Positions 35,205-44,231 of a stretch of DNA of 64,000 nucleotides are shown here, piece after piece. Source of the DNA: Devosia sp. 66-14. GTDB lineage: Bacteria > Pseudomonadota > Alphaproteobacteria > Rhizobiales > Devosiaceae. Below the pieces are notes generated by a model. That model did no database searches. It had not been told where the DNA came from and saw only the letters and a list, made by a program, of their open reading frames with translations. Each line of letters begins with the position of its first letter. Positions within the stretch are counted from its first letter, which is position 1. The stretch covers positions 239,043 through 303,042 of the forward strand of contig MKVB01000003.1 in assembly GCA_001899085.1 (NCBI GenBank), given 5' to 3'. The position numbers were made by a program, and so were the translations under genes.

Positions 35205-36080
35205 ATGAACGAGAAACCATCACGGCTCGGGCGTGGCCTCGCGGCGCTGATCGGCGATATGGCGACGATGGAAGGGGCGCGCCTGGCTGATGGCAGCAGC
35301 TCGAAGCGCCTGCCGGTCGACTTCCTGATTGCCAACCGCGCCAACCCGCGTCGCGACTTCGACCCGGATCAGTTGGAGGAACTGACCAGCTCGATCCGCG
35401 AGAAGGGCGTGATGCAGCCTCTGCTGGTGCGGCCGACCAATGATCCGAACCAGTTCGAGATCATCGCCGGCGAGCGCCGCTGGCGCGCTTCGCAGCGGGC
35501 TGGCCTCAACGACGTGCCGGTGATCATCCGTGACGTCGACGACAAGGAGGCGCTCGAACTCGCGATCATCGAGAACGTCCAGCGCGTCGACCTCAACCCG
35601 CTCGAGGAAGCCATGGGCTACGGCCAGCTGATCGAGCAGTTCGACTACACCCAGAACGACCTGGCCCAGGTGATCGGCAAGTCGCGCTCGCATGTCGCCA
35701 ATACGCTGCGGCTGCTGAAGCTGCCGGACGATGTCCGCGGCATGCTGGCGAGCGGCGAGTTGACGGCGGGCCATGCGCGCACGCTGATCACGGCCGACGA
35801 TCCGGTGGCGCTGGCCAAACGCATCGTGGGCGGCGGGCTTTCGGTGCGCGAAGCTGAAGCGATGACGCAACGCGAGATCAACGCCCCGAAAAAACGGCCG
35901 GCAGCGGCGCCGGAGCAAAAAGATGCCGATACTGCCGCGCTCGAGAAGCGGCTCTCGGATGTGCTCGGCCTGCACGTGGCGATCGACCACAAGGATCAGG
36001 GTGGCCGGCTCGAGATCCGCTATCGGACGCTCGAACAGCTCGACGGTATCTGCATGAAGCTGACCGGTTACGGGGTGTAG
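35205..36080 (+). CDS. parB: Chromosome partitioning protein ParB
   Basis: This CTPase/DNA-binding protein loads at parS and spreads. The 291-aa protein has the N-terminal ParA-stimulating 'SRLGRGLAALIGD', the CTP-binding 'IIAGERRWRASQRAG' and 'ENVQRVDLNPLEEA', the HTH 'NDLAQVIGKSRSHVANTLRLLKLP', and a C-terminal dimerisation domain. It is in an operon with parA. Confidence 0.97.
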   Translation: MNEKPSRLGRGLAALIGDMATMEGARLADGSSSKRLPVDFLIANRANPRRDFDPDQLEELTSSIREKGVMQPLLVRPTNDPNQFEIIAGERRWRASQRAGLNDVPVIIRDVDDKEALELAIIENVQRVDLNPLEEAMGYGQLIEQFDYTQNDLAQVIGKSRSHVANTLRLLKLPDDVRGMLASGELTAGHARTLITADDPVALAKRIVGGGLSVREAEAMTQREINAPKKRPAAAPEQKDADTAALEKRLSDVLGLHVAIDHKDQGGRLEIRYRTLEQLDGICMKLTGYGV

Positions 36081-36091
36081 CGCCGGGCCGG

Positions 36092-36107
36092 TGTTTCACG
36101 TGGAGCG
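36092..36107. other. parS-like site after parB
   Basis: TGTTTCACGTGGAGCG keeps the left half of parS perfectly and diverges in the right half (13 of 16). Confidence 0.6.
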
Positions 36108-36136
36108 TTGGCACGCTGCCTTGCGGCAAGTGGAAG

Positions 36137-36160
36137 AGGGCGCGTTCAGCGCCCTTTTTT
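36137..36160 (+). terminator. Rho-independent terminator of parAB
   Basis: AGGGCGC and GCGCCCT pair around GTTCA and are followed by six T residues, 57 bp after the parB stop. Confidence 0.9.
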
Positions 36161-36212
36161 GTCGGCGCGAAGAGACATCTCTGCCGGTGCTTCTGACAGC
36201 AGCGCCTGTGCC

Positions 36213-36330
36213 CTTGGCGCGCCTCACCCTAACCCTCTCCCCAAAGGGGCGAGGGGACGCGTGTGGCACTGCCGTTGAGCCAACCGCCCCCTCGCCCCTC
36301 TGGGGAGAGGGCGGGGTGAGGGGCGCCAAG
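36213..36330. repeat. 118-bp GC-rich palindromic element, copy 2 (family B)
   Basis: CTTGGCGCGCCTCACCC and GGTGAGGGGCGCCAAG form the inverted ends, and the loop contains GTGGCACTGCCG as in 7185-7290. Confidence 0.82.
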
Positions 36331-36367
36331 CGCACAGGATTTCCGCTCCACCCTTCGCCAAGGAGGG

Positions 36368-36383
36368 TGTTTCACGTGGAACT
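36368..36383. other. parS-like site near holA end
   Basis: TGTTTCACGTGGAACT is 14 of 16 to canonical parS. It is the rightmost of the dense cluster 31769-36383. Confidence 0.65.
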
Positions 36384-36406
36384 ATGGCACTAAGTCGTTG
36401 ATGTCC

Positions 36407-37426
36407 CTAACGTTCTGCGGCCATCGTGCAAACGGCAAGCAGCGCTCGACGGCTCAGAGTATCGGCCAGTCCATAGCGTTTGCGGCTGTCGGCGACAGCG
36501 AGTTGCAGACGGTCGAGGGCGGCGCTGAGCGCGTCGTCGGTCCAGAGGCGAAGCTGGCGCTCGATCGAGGAGCGGCGCGAGAAATGCGGTTTGGGCCGGG
36601 CGCTATCGAGCACGGCCCCCGGCGACTTGCCGGCATCCACCTCGACGCGCCAGCGGCGCAAGGTGGTGAAGTGACCAAGAGCGCTGGCCAGGATCTGCTG
36701 GGAGTTGACGCTCTGGGCGATGGCTCGCTCCAGCGCCGTATCGAGGTCGGCGGCGTGGCCGGTGCCGGTGGCGTCGACGACTTCATCGAGCACCAGCGCG
36801 GCGTTGTCGGCGCAGAGCGTCAGCACGTCCTCGCGGGTCAGCAACTTGCTGCCGGACGCAAACAGCACCAGTTTTTCGAGTTCCCGGCGGCTGATTTCAC
36901 GATCATTGCCGAGGCTGTCGCGGATCGCTGCGACGGTGTCCTGGTCGGCACGGATGCCGGCCTTGGAGAAGGTTTCGGAGATCAACCGGCCGAGCGATTC
37001 GTCGTTGTCGGGGTAGCAGGGCAGGGCGCGGCCCAACCGTGCGGCCTCGACCAGGGCGCGCAGCGGGTCCTTGGGCGTGAGGTTGCCGGCTTCGAGAATG
37101 ATGATGGAACCGGGATCGTCGCGCAGCTCGGTGAGCGGCATCACCAGTGATTTGCCGGCGCCGCGCACCCGGATGACGCGGCGATCGCCGAACAGCGAGG
37201 TGGTCTTGGCTTCGACGGCCAGCCGCGACGGGTCGGCGTCCAGTTCGGCGCCGTCGAGCACCACCAGGTTCATGCTGTCGGCATCATTGCCGGCATAGCG
37301 GCGGGCGAGGCGCTGGCCGGTTTCGCGCACCAGGCCGGTGTCCGGACCGTAGGCGAGGATGATGCCGGCTTCGAGGTCGGGTCGATCGACGAAGCGGGAA
37401 ACCTCGTGCGCCTTCAGCGCGCCCAT
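36407..37426 (-). CDS. holA: DNA polymerase III delta subunit
   Basis: This clamp-loader subunit opens the beta clamp. The 339-aa protein has the N-terminal HolA pattern 'ILAYGPDTGLVRETGQRLARR', 'VVLDGAELDADPSRLAVEAKTTSLFGDRRVIRVRGAG' and a helical C-terminal collar. Its ATG overlaps the lptE stop (TGATG). Confidence 0.94.
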   Translation of the reverse strand: MGALKAHEVSRFVDRPDLEAGIILAYGPDTGLVRETGQRLARRYAGNDADSMNLVVLDGAELDADPSRLAVEAKTTSLFGDRRVIRVRGAGKSLVMPLTELRDDPGSIIILEAGNLTPKDPLRALVEAARLGRALPCYPDNDESLGRLISETFSKAGIRADQDTVAAIRDSLGNDREISRRELEKLVLFASGSKLLTREDVLTLCADNAALVLDEVVDATGTGHAADLDTALERAIAQSVNSQQILASALGHFTTLRRWRVEVDAGKSPGAVLDSARPKPHFSRRSSIERQLRLWTDDALSAALDRLQLAVADSRKRYGLADTLSRRALLAVCTMAAER

Positions 37427-37959
37427 CAGCCGGCCGACTGAACGAGAGCGCCGAGCAGGGTCAGCCGAACCGTCTCGGCCAGTTCGCGTGCGGCGCGCTC
37501 GATCGCTTCGCGCTGGGCCTCCGACGCGGCCAGCGCCTGGCTGTCGGTGGTGTAGAGCGCCGCAGCCGAGCGGCTGGTCGACAGGATGATCGAGCCGTCG
37601 GCAGCGACCAGCTCGATGCGGGCGGTGACCGTCGCTTCGCGCTGCTCCGAGGGCCGCGTGACGTTCGAGCGGGTGAGCTTGCGCGTGGCGTTCGAGGTGG
37701 TGATCCGAACCGTGGGGCTGGCCGGGTCGGTGGCCTTGCCGAAGCGCAGCGCCAGTTCCTGGTAGATCACCTGTTCGGCGCGGCTGTTGGGCTTGGCATA
37801 GTTCAGCGGGTGCCGCTCGGTGCCGATACCACGCTCGCCATAGACCGGGGTGAGCCCGGTGCAGCCCGCCAGCGCCGTGGCGCCGAGCAGGCTCAGCGCC
37901 ACAAAGGCGTAACGGAACAAAGGCCTGGACCGGGCTGATCGCGCTCTAGACAACCACAT
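37426..37959 (-). CDS. lptE: LPS-assembly lipoprotein LptE
   Basis: This outer-membrane lipoprotein plugs LptD during LPS insertion. The protein (177 aa from ATG 37959) has a signal peptide with lipobox 'ATALAGC' and then the LptE-like 'GLTPVYG' start of the mature chain. The leuS-lptE-holA order is standard in alphaproteobacteria. The start codon lies inside the 3' end of leuS (14-bp overlap); a TTG at 37953 is an alternative. Confidence 0.88.
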   Translation of the reverse strand: MWLSRARSARSRPLFRYAFVALSLLGATALAGCTGLTPVYGERGIGTERHPLNYAKPNSRAEQVIYQELALRFGKATDPASPTVRITTSNATRKLTRSNVTRPSEQREATVTARIELVAADGSIILSTSRSAAALYTTDSQALAASEAQREAIERAARELAETVRLTLLGALVQSAG

Positions 37960-40579
37960 TGACGATCCTGTCGGGGACGATGACCAGCTTCTTGGGGGGC
38001 TTGCCATCCAGCATGCGGGCAACCGCATCGAGTGACAAGACTTCTTTCTCAACCAGCTCCCGGGCGGCGCCGACCGGCACGGTGATCTCGCCGCGGCGCT
38101 TGCCATTGACCTGCACCGGCAGCACCACGGTGGTTTCAACCAGCAACGACTGGTCAGCCACCGGCCAGGGGGCGTCGACGACCAGGCCCGTCTTACCGAG
38201 CGCCGACCAGCAGGTTTCGGCCAGATGCGGCATCATCGGCGCGACGAGCTGCACCAGGCGCTCCACTGCCTCGCGGAAGGCGTCGCGTTGGGCCGGGGAA
38301 ATGCCGGATGCCACCGACTGGGAGAACTTGGCGATGGCGTTCGACAGCTCGTAGATCTGCGCGACGGCGCGGTTGAAGCGCAGCCCTTCGATCTCGCCGC
38401 CGACATTGGCGACGGTCCGATGGACCACCCGGCGGAGCTCGAGCACGCCGGCATCGCCGTCGCCCTTGAGACGCGCGGCGATATCGTCTTCGAGGTCGAG
38501 GAAGTCGCCGACCAGCTTCCAGACGCGCTGCAGGAAGCGGCTGGCGCCTTCGATGCCGGCCTCGGTCCACTGCACGTCGCGCTCGGGCGGGGAGTCGGAC
38601 AGCATGAACCAGCGGGCGGTGTCGGCGCCATAAGTCGAAACGATCTCGTCGGGGTCGACGACGTTCTTCTTGGATTTGCTCATCTTTTCGATCGAGCCGA
38701 TGGCGACGGCCTCGCCGGTCTGCCGCATCACGGCGCGACGTTCACCGTCGACCTGATCGATCCGGATGTCGGCCGGCGACACCCACTCGCCGTTCGGACC
38801 GGTACCCAGCTGGTAGGTCTCGTGCACCACCATGCCCTGGGTGAACAGGCCCTTGAACGGCTCCTCGATGTTGAGGTGGCCGGTCTGCTTCATGGCGCGG
38901 GTGAAGAAGCGCGAATAGAGCAGGTGCAGGATCGCGTGCTCAACGCCGCCGATATACTGGTCGACCGGCAGCCAGGTGTTGGCGATGCCGGGCACCGTCG
39001 GGGTCGCGGCATGCGGATCGGTGAAGCGGGCGAAGTACCAGGAACTGTCGACGAACGTGTCCATGGTGTCGGTCTCGCGCGTCGCCGGCCCACCGCATTT
39101 CGGGCAGTCGACATGCTTCCAGCTCGGATGGTGATCGAGCGGGTTGCCCGGCCGATCGAAGCTCACGTCCTCGGGGAGGACGACCGGCAGGTCTTTGTCG
39201 GGCACCGGCACGACGCCGCAGTTCTCGCAATGGATCACCGGGATCGGGCAGCCCCAGTAGCGCTGGCGCGACACGCCCCAGTCGCGCAGGCGATAGTTCA
39301 CCTCGACCTTGCCCTGCGGCAGATTGTCGACGGTCCGCTCGGCGAAATGTCCGGCGATCGCCTTCTTGGCGGCATCGATCTCGAGGCCGTCGAGGAACTC
39401 GGAGTGGTAGATGCGGCCGGGGCCGTTATACGCCTCGGAATCGACTTCGAACGTCGCCGGATCGGCGCCTTCGGGCAGCACGACCGGGAGCACCGGCAAG
39501 TCGTAGCGGCGGGCGAAGTCGAGGTCGCGCTGGTCATGCGCGGGGCAGCCGAAAATGGCGCCGGTGCCATAGTCCATCAGCACGAAATTGGCGATGTAGA
39601 CCGGCAGCGTGGCGCCGGGCTTCACCGGGTGTTTCACGTGCAGCCCGGTGAAGATGCCGAGTTTTTCCGCCTTGTCGATGGTCTCGGTGGCGGTGCCGTG
39701 ACGGCGGGTCTCGGCGATGAAGGCCGCGATCTCCGGATTGTCAGCGAGGCTCTGGGCCAGCGGATGATCAGCCGAAATGGCGATGAACGAGGCGCCGAAG
39801 ATGGTATCCGGGCGGGTGGTGAACACCTCGACGGAGGTGAACTTCTGCCATTGCTCGGTCAGCTCGAACAGCAGCCGCAGGCCCTCGGACTTGCCGATCC
39901 AGTTGCGCTGCATGACGCGCACCTTCTCGGGCCAGTGGTCGAGGGTGTCGAGCGCCTCCAGCAACTCCTCGGCGAAATCGGAGACCTTGAAGGCCCACTG
40001 GTTGAGTTCACGCTGTTCCACAACGGCACCGGAGCGCCAGCCGCGGCCATCGACCACCTGCTCGTTGGCGAGCACGGTCATGTCGACGGGGTCCCAGTTG
40101 ACCTTGGATTTCTTGCGGGTGACGAGGCCCTCGCGCAGGAAGTCGAGGAACAGCTTCTGCTGCTTGGAATAGTATTCGACGTCGCAGGTGGCGAACTCGC
40201 GACTCCAGTCGATGCCGAGCCCGATCGACTTCAGCTGCTTCCGCATCGCGGCGATGTTGGCGTAAGTCCAGCTCTTGGGGTGGACCTTGTTCTGCATGGC
40301 GGCGTTCTCGGCCGGCAGGCCGAAGGCGTCCCAGCCCATCGGATGCAGCACGTTGCGGCCCGTCGCACGCATATAGCGCGCCAGCACGTCGCCCATGGTA
40401 TAGTTGCGCACGTGGCCCATGTGGATGCGCCCCGAGGGGTAGGGGAACATCTCGAGCACGTAGTAGGGCTTGCGGCTATCGTCGTGTTTGACCTCGAAGG
40501 ACTTGTTGTCCTCCCAGGCCTTCTGCCAGCGTGGCTCTTCGACACGCGGATTGTAGCGCTCGGTCGTTCTACCAGTCAC
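37946..40579 (-). CDS. leuS: Leucyl-tRNA synthetase
   Basis: This enzyme charges tRNA-Leu. The 877-aa class I synthetase has the HIGH motif as '[17 protein letters not shown]', the '[12 protein letters not shown]' loop, the CP1 editing domain with '[19 protein letters not shown]' (conserved Asp), and zinc-type Cys clusters ('[25 protein letters not shown]'). It is first in the leuS-lptE-holA operon. Confidence 0.98.
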   Translation of the reverse strand: MTGRTTERYNPRVEEPRWQKAWEDNKSFEVKHDDSRKPYYVLEMFPYPSGRIHMGHVRNYTMGDVLARYMRATGRNVLHPMGWDAFGLPAENAAMQNKVHPKSWTYANIAAMRKQLKSIGLGIDWSREFATCDVEYYSKQQKLFLDFLREGLVTRKKSKVNWDPVDMTVLANEQVVDGRGWRSGAVVEQRELNQWAFKVSDFAEELLEALDTLDHWPEKVRVMQRNWIGKSEGLRLLFELTEQWQKFTSVEVFTTRPDTIFGASFIAISADHPLAQSLADNPEIAAFIAETRRHGTATETIDKAEKLGIFTGLHVKHPVKPGATLPVYIANFVLMDYGTGAIFGCPAHDQRDLDFARRYDLPVLPVVLPEGADPATFEVDSEAYNGPGRIYHSEFLDGLEIDAAKKAIAGHFAERTVDNLPQGKVEVNYRLRDWGVSRQRYWGCPIPVIHCENCGVVPVPDKDLPVVLPEDVSFDRPGNPLDHHPSWKHVDCPKCGGPATRETDTMDTFVDSSWYFARFTDPHAATPTVPGIANTWLPVDQYIGGVEHAILHLLYSRFFTRAMKQTGHLNIEEPFKGLFTQGMVVHETYQLGTGPNGEWVSPADIRIDQVDGERRAVMRQTGEAVAIGSIEKMSKSKKNVVDPDEIVSTYGADTARWFMLSDSPPERDVQWTEAGIEGASRFLQRVWKLVGDFLDLEDDIAARLKGDGDAGVLELRRVVHRTVANVGGEIEGLRFNRAVAQIYELSNAIAKFSQSVASGISPAQRDAFREAVERLVQLVAPMMPHLAETCWSALGKTGLVVDAPWPVADQSLLVETTVVLPVQVNGKRRGEITVPVGAARELVEKEVLSLDAVARMLDGKPPKKLVIVPDRIVNVVV
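39630..39645. other. Weak parS-like site inside leuS
   Basis: TGTTTCACGTGCAGCC has a perfect left half only. It is 12 kb from the putative origin and may be chance. Confidence 0.3.
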
Positions 40580-40679
40580 TTCGGGAAGTCCTTAAAGCCG
40601 CGGATTACGTTGCGTTCACTAGGGTTTTTGGCTACCGGACCTTCATCAGAATTCCGTTAACCGGTCAACAGAGAGGGCC

Positions 40680-41345
40680 ATGCAGAACGCCCCGGAAAGT
40701 CTCGAAATCATCCGCGCCCGGATCGAGCGGGCACACCAGCGTTTCGGCCCGCCGCCGGATCGGGTGGAACTGGTCGCTGTCTCCAAGACCTTCGATGCCG
40801 CAGCAATCCGGCCGTTTCTTGACGCTGGCCAAAGGGTGTTCGGTGAGAACCGGGTGCAGGAAGCCAAGGAGAAATGGCCCGAGCTGCGGGCATCCTATGA
40901 TGGCATAGAATTGCACCTGATCGGCCCGCTGCAGACCAACAAGGCGCGCGAGGCGGTGGCGCTGTTCGATGTGATCCAGACCGTCGACCGCGACAAGCTG
41001 GCGGGTATCCTCGCCGAGGAGATGAAGCGGGCAGGCCGGCGCCTGCAGGTGTTCGTGCAGGTCAATATCGGGCTCGAGGAACAGAAAGCGGGCATCGCGC
41101 CGTCGGACGCAGCCGCCTTTGTCGGCCGATGCAAGGACCTCCATGGTCTCGATGTCATCGGGCTGATGTGCATTCCGCCCGAGGGCGACCCGGCCGGGCC
41201 GTATTTCGCGCATCTAGCGTCGCTGGCTCGCGATGCCGGGGTCGAAAAGCTGTCGATGGGGATGAGCAGCGATTTCGAGACGGCGATCGCCATGGGCGCG
41301 ACCCATGTGCGGGTCGGCAGCGCGCTGTTCGGGCACCGGGGGTGA
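40680..41345 (+). CDS. yggS: YggS-family PLP homeostasis protein
   Basis: This 221-aa fold-type III PLP-binding protein keeps vitamin B6 and amino-acid pools in balance without a known catalytic reaction. The PLP Lys is K36 in 'LVAVSKTF'. 'FGENRVQEAKEKW' and 'SMGMSSDFETAIAMGATHVRVGSALFG' are family signatures. An HD protein overlaps its stop (GTGA). Confidence 0.95.
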   Translation: MQNAPESLEIIRARIERAHQRFGPPPDRVELVAVSKTFDAAAIRPFLDAGQRVFGENRVQEAKEKWPELRASYDGIELHLIGPLQTNKAREAVALFDVIQTVDRDKLAGILAEEMKRAGRRLQVFVQVNIGLEEQKAGIAPSDAAAFVGRCKDLHGLDVIGLMCIPPEGDPAGPYFAHLASLARDAGVEKLSMGMSSDFETAIAMGATHVRVGSALFGHRG

Positions 41346-41875
41346 GTGCCGGCCGGCTCAGCCTCGCCGAGGCGGAGCAGCTGGTGGCCGAACGGCTGGG
41401 CGCCACCCCGAGGGCCGCGCATTCGCGCTTCGTCGGCCTGCTGCTGCAGCACCTGGCGGTCGAGCTCGGCGCCGATGCCGGGCTGTGGCGACTCGTCGGG
41501 CTGGTGCATGATCTCGACTATTTCGCCGTCGACGGCGACTGGAGCCGGCATGGCGTGCTGGCGGCGGACTGGCTGCAGGGCCGCCTGCCGCCCGAGGCCC
41601 TGGCGGCGATCGCGGCGCATGACCACCGCACCGGGATCGAGAGCACGACGCCGCTGGCGCAGTGCCTGCGGCTTGCCGATGGTCTGGCGGTGCTCGATGA
41701 GGCTGCCGGACGCGAGGCAACGCTCGCGGCCCTCGGCGCCGGCGCCATCGAGCATATCGTCGCCAGCCGGCCGTTCCTCGTGGCAATCATCGCCGGCACC
41801 GCCGCGCGACAAGGGCTGGACCTTGCGACGCTCGGTGCCATTCTGGCAGCGTTGCCGCGCCAGGCACAGCCCTGA
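41342..41875 (+). CDS. HD-domain hydrolase
   Basis: This 177-aa protein has the HD metal site: 'AAHSRFVGLLLQHLAVELG', 'LVGLVHDLDYFAVDG' (the HD pair) and 'AAIAAHDHRTG'. Such proteins are phosphohydrolases, but the substrate is not predictable. The GTG start overlaps the yggS stop. Confidence 0.85.
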   Translation: MSAGRLSLAEAEQLVAERLGATPRAAHSRFVGLLLQHLAVELGADAGLWRLVGLVHDLDYFAVDGDWSRHGVLAADWLQGRLPPEALAAIAAHDHRTGIESTTPLAQCLRLADGLAVLDEAAGREATLAALGAGAIEHIVASRPFLVAIIAGTAARQGLDLATLGAILAALPRQAQP

Positions 41876-41883
41876 CGTATCTG

Positions 41884-41899
41884 CTATGACGCCATAATG
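41884..41899. promoter_or_regulatory. GCTATG-N4-CATAAT motif upstream of the PLD-like gene
   Basis: GCTATGACGCCATAAT has core TATGACGCCATA, the reverse complement of the core at 43844 (TATGGCGTCATA). It lies 215 bp upstream of the PLD-like start and is the left member of three copies bracketing the cassette. Confidence 0.5.
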
Positions 41900-42114
41900 T
41901 CATCGATCTAGCTGACGAGTCACAATAGTTTTCCGATAAATACTTTGCCGTCGCCTCGTGCGGTTCAGGCGTAAGCTTTTGTGACGGCACTTCTCGTCGA
42001 AACGACTTCGTGATAACCTGAACACCTCTACCGATACTTTTGTTTCACACGTCTTCGTCCTGGAGGTGCGTCCGCCATGGTGGCGGCCGTTCACTTGTGC
42101 TTGGGGGCAATCGA

Positions 42115-43818
42115 ATGGCTGGAGAGTTTCAGGTCAAGGGGAAGAACGCAGCGGCGCCGTTCACGCTGAAGGTGCACCGCGGCGATGGGATGGCGCTGCT
42201 GGCGATGAACTGGCGCAACGGGCAGCCCCCCAACGATTTCGTTGGTTTCGCCATCGAGTATCGGGTGCCTGGCGGCACGCGGTTCCTCGCGGTACACAAC
42301 CGTATCGCTTTTCCAGGGCCGGATGGGGCGCTGAACCCCAACACTCTGTCGTCGCGGCTGTCGCCGATCCAGAAGTTCCGGTGGGTGCACTTCCCGTTCA
42401 CGGCGGAGATTCCCGGCGCCTACACCTACATGGTGACGCCGGTCTTCATGGATGAAGGCGGGCAACTGAGCTACGGCGCGCCGCAGACCGCTGATATCGA
42501 GCTCAGACGCGACACCTATCCGGGCGTGCTGAACGTCGCCTACACCCGCGGCTTCGTCTCGTCGCAGGCCTTTGTCGACCGCTATGAGAAGCATGGGCCG
42601 ATCTCGACCCTGCTGCCCGAGAACGCCGACGACGGCCTGACCTTCACGCCGACGCATCCGAAAACCCGGGATGCGCTCAACTGGATGGGGTTCGAGGCGC
42701 GACACGCCATCTATGAGACGCTCGACGAAGCGATCGCCGATCCGACGGCCAAGGTATTCGTCGTGGCCTACGACCTGAGCGAAAAAGGGTTCGTCGACAA
42801 GCTCCGGCAACTGGGCAACCGACTCAAGATCATCATCGACGACGATGGCGACCACGGTGACGCCCACTCGGGCGAGAGCCAGTCAGCCGCCATCCTCACA
42901 GCCTCGGCGGGGGCCGCCAACGTCAAGCGGCAGAGCATGGGCAAGCTTCAGCACAACAAGATGATCGTGGTCGACGGCGACCATGTGAAGAAGGCCATCG
43001 GCGGGTCGACCAATTTCAGCTGGCGCGGCTTCTATGTGCAGTCGAACAACGCCATGATCTTTGCCGGCCCGGCGCCGGTGCAGGTGTTCCGAGAGGCCTT
43101 CGAGGATTTCTGGACGGAGGCGGGGTTCGCCACCAGCCGGTCGGCCGAATGGCGCGATCTTGGAATCGCCGGCGTCGACGTCAAGGCGACGTTCTCGCCG
43201 CACGCACCGGGCAACGCCCAGCTCGGCCGGATCGCCGACGATATCGACAGCACCAAATCAAGCCTGCTGTTCTCGCTGGCCTTCCTGTGGCAGACGCCGG
43301 GGGTGATCCGCGATGCGGTCGGACGGGTCCGCGACAACGCCAAGCGCTTCGTCTACGGCATTTCGGACAAGAAGGTCGGCGGGCTCGATGTGCAGAAGCC
43401 GGACGGCAATCCGCCGGCAGTGTTTCCGACCGCGCTGCTGAAGGGCAAGACCCCGGCGCCGTTCAGGGCGGAGCCGGTCGGCGGTGGCGGTAACCGCATG
43501 CACCACAAGTTCGTGGTGATCGACTTCGACAAGCCGACCGCCCGCGTCTATCTCGGCTCCTACAACTTCTCGATCGCCGCCGACCAGACCAATGGCGAGA
43601 ACCTGATCCTGGCGCGCGACCGGCGGATCGCCGTGTCCTACATGGTCGAGGCGCTCAGGATGTTCGACCACTACCATTTCCGTATCGCCCAGAAGGAAGC
43701 CAAGGCTGCCGGCACCGAGCTGAAGCTGAAACTGCCGCCGGCCGCCGGCCAGGATGCGTGGTGGGTCCGGGACTATACCGATGCCCGGCGCATCAAGGAT
43801 CGGCAGATGTTTTCGTAG
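42115..43818 (+). CDS. Phospholipase D-like protein with two HKD motifs
   Basis: This 567-aa protein has an N-terminal beta-rich region of about 130 residues, then two PLD-type motifs: 'LQHNKMIVVDGDHVKKAIGG' with 'STNFSW' (about residue 279) and 'MHHKFVVID' with 'YLGSYNFS' (about residue 462). Both HxKx4D sets are intact, so it should be catalytically competent on phosphodiesters; lipid or nucleic-acid substrate is unclear. There is no signal peptide. ATG 42115 has GGGGG upstream. Confidence 0.85.
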   Translation: MAGEFQVKGKNAAAPFTLKVHRGDGMALLAMNWRNGQPPNDFVGFAIEYRVPGGTRFLAVHNRIAFPGPDGALNPNTLSSRLSPIQKFRWVHFPFTAEIPGAYTYMVTPVFMDEGGQLSYGAPQTADIELRRDTYPGVLNVAYTRGFVSSQAFVDRYEKHGPISTLLPENADDGLTFTPTHPKTRDALNWMGFEARHAIYETLDEAIADPTAKVFVVAYDLSEKGFVDKLRQLGNRLKIIIDDDGDHGDAHSGESQSAAILTASAGAANVKRQSMGKLQHNKMIVVDGDHVKKAIGGSTNFSWRGFYVQSNNAMIFAGPAPVQVFREAFEDFWTEAGFATSRSAEWRDLGIAGVDVKATFSPHAPGNAQLGRIADDIDSTKSSLLFSLAFLWQTPGVIRDAVGRVRDNAKRFVYGISDKKVGGLDVQKPDGNPPAVFPTALLKGKTPAPFRAEPVGGGGNRMHHKFVVIDFDKPTARVYLGSYNFSIAADQTNGENLILARDRRIAVSYMVEALRMFDHYHFRIAQKEAKAAGTELKLKLPPAAGQDAWWVRDYTDARRIKDRQMFS

Positions 43819-43841
43819 CGCGCCTTCGCTCGGGCGCAGCT

Positions 43842-43857
43842 GCTATGGCGTCATAGC
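43842..43857. promoter_or_regulatory. Perfect GCTATG-N4-CATAGC palindrome after the PLD-like gene
   Basis: GCTATGGCGTCATAGC is followed after 3 bp by another GCTATG half-site. It is the middle copy of the three around the cassette. Confidence 0.55.
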
Positions 43858-43930
43858 AACGCTATGCTCGGGTTTTCGCCCAAGGTGTCGGCCCAAGGCT
43901 GTGATCACCGGACGGCGGCAGACTGCTGCA

Positions 43931-43950
43931 TGTCATCCGCGCAGATGACA
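43931..43950. promoter_or_regulatory. Inverted repeat TGTCATC-N6-GATGACA
   Basis: Perfect 7-bp arms lie 55 bp upstream of the small membrane gene. It could be an operator or a short hairpin. Confidence 0.35.
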
Positions 43951-44005
43951 GCCCGAGCCACGGCCTGGTGCCACGCTGCCTGCCATTCAGGCGACGGAGG
44001 CACGA

Positions 44006-44194
44006 ATGGACATCTTCAGTCTGGCTGCAGGCAAGCTCGTCGAACGGTCGCCGCAGCAGCCGATGAGTGCCCGGGAAGAGCAGCTCTATTATGAGCGGAT
44101 GGGACGGCCTCGCCTTCCGAGAGATCTGGCGACGTCGCTGGCCACGCTGGCCGGGGCCGTGCTGGTACTTCTGGTTGGCGCCCATGTGTTCTGA
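44006..44194 (+). CDS. Small membrane protein (62 aa)
   Basis: This short protein has a polar N-terminal half ('SPQQPMSAREEQLYYERMGRPRLP') and one C-terminal transmembrane helix ('LATSLATLAGAVLVLLVGAHVF'). A CGGAGG ribosome site lies seven bases before the ATG. It sits between the PLD-like gene and the LuxR-type regulator. I do not recognise a family. Confidence 0.6.
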   Translation: MDIFSLAAGKLVERSPQQPMSAREEQLYYERMGRPRLPRDLATSLATLAGAVLVLLVGAHVF

Positions 44195-44231
44195 CCCATG
44201 CTATGCTGGAGGAGCACCGGAGGTCGCGGGG

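Larger units (their letters stand above)
36081..36406. other. Intergenic region after parB
   Basis: This 326-bp spacer between convergent parB and holA holds two parS-like sites, a terminator and a 118-bp palindromic element. I see no gene. Confidence 0.7.

Noticed and set aside
38225-40660. Very long open frame (about 811 codons) antisense to leuS
   Set aside because: In GC-rich genes the antisense frame often stays open. Its sequence is low-complexity in His/Gly/Val/Asp and shows no domain, while leuS on the other strand is unmistakable.
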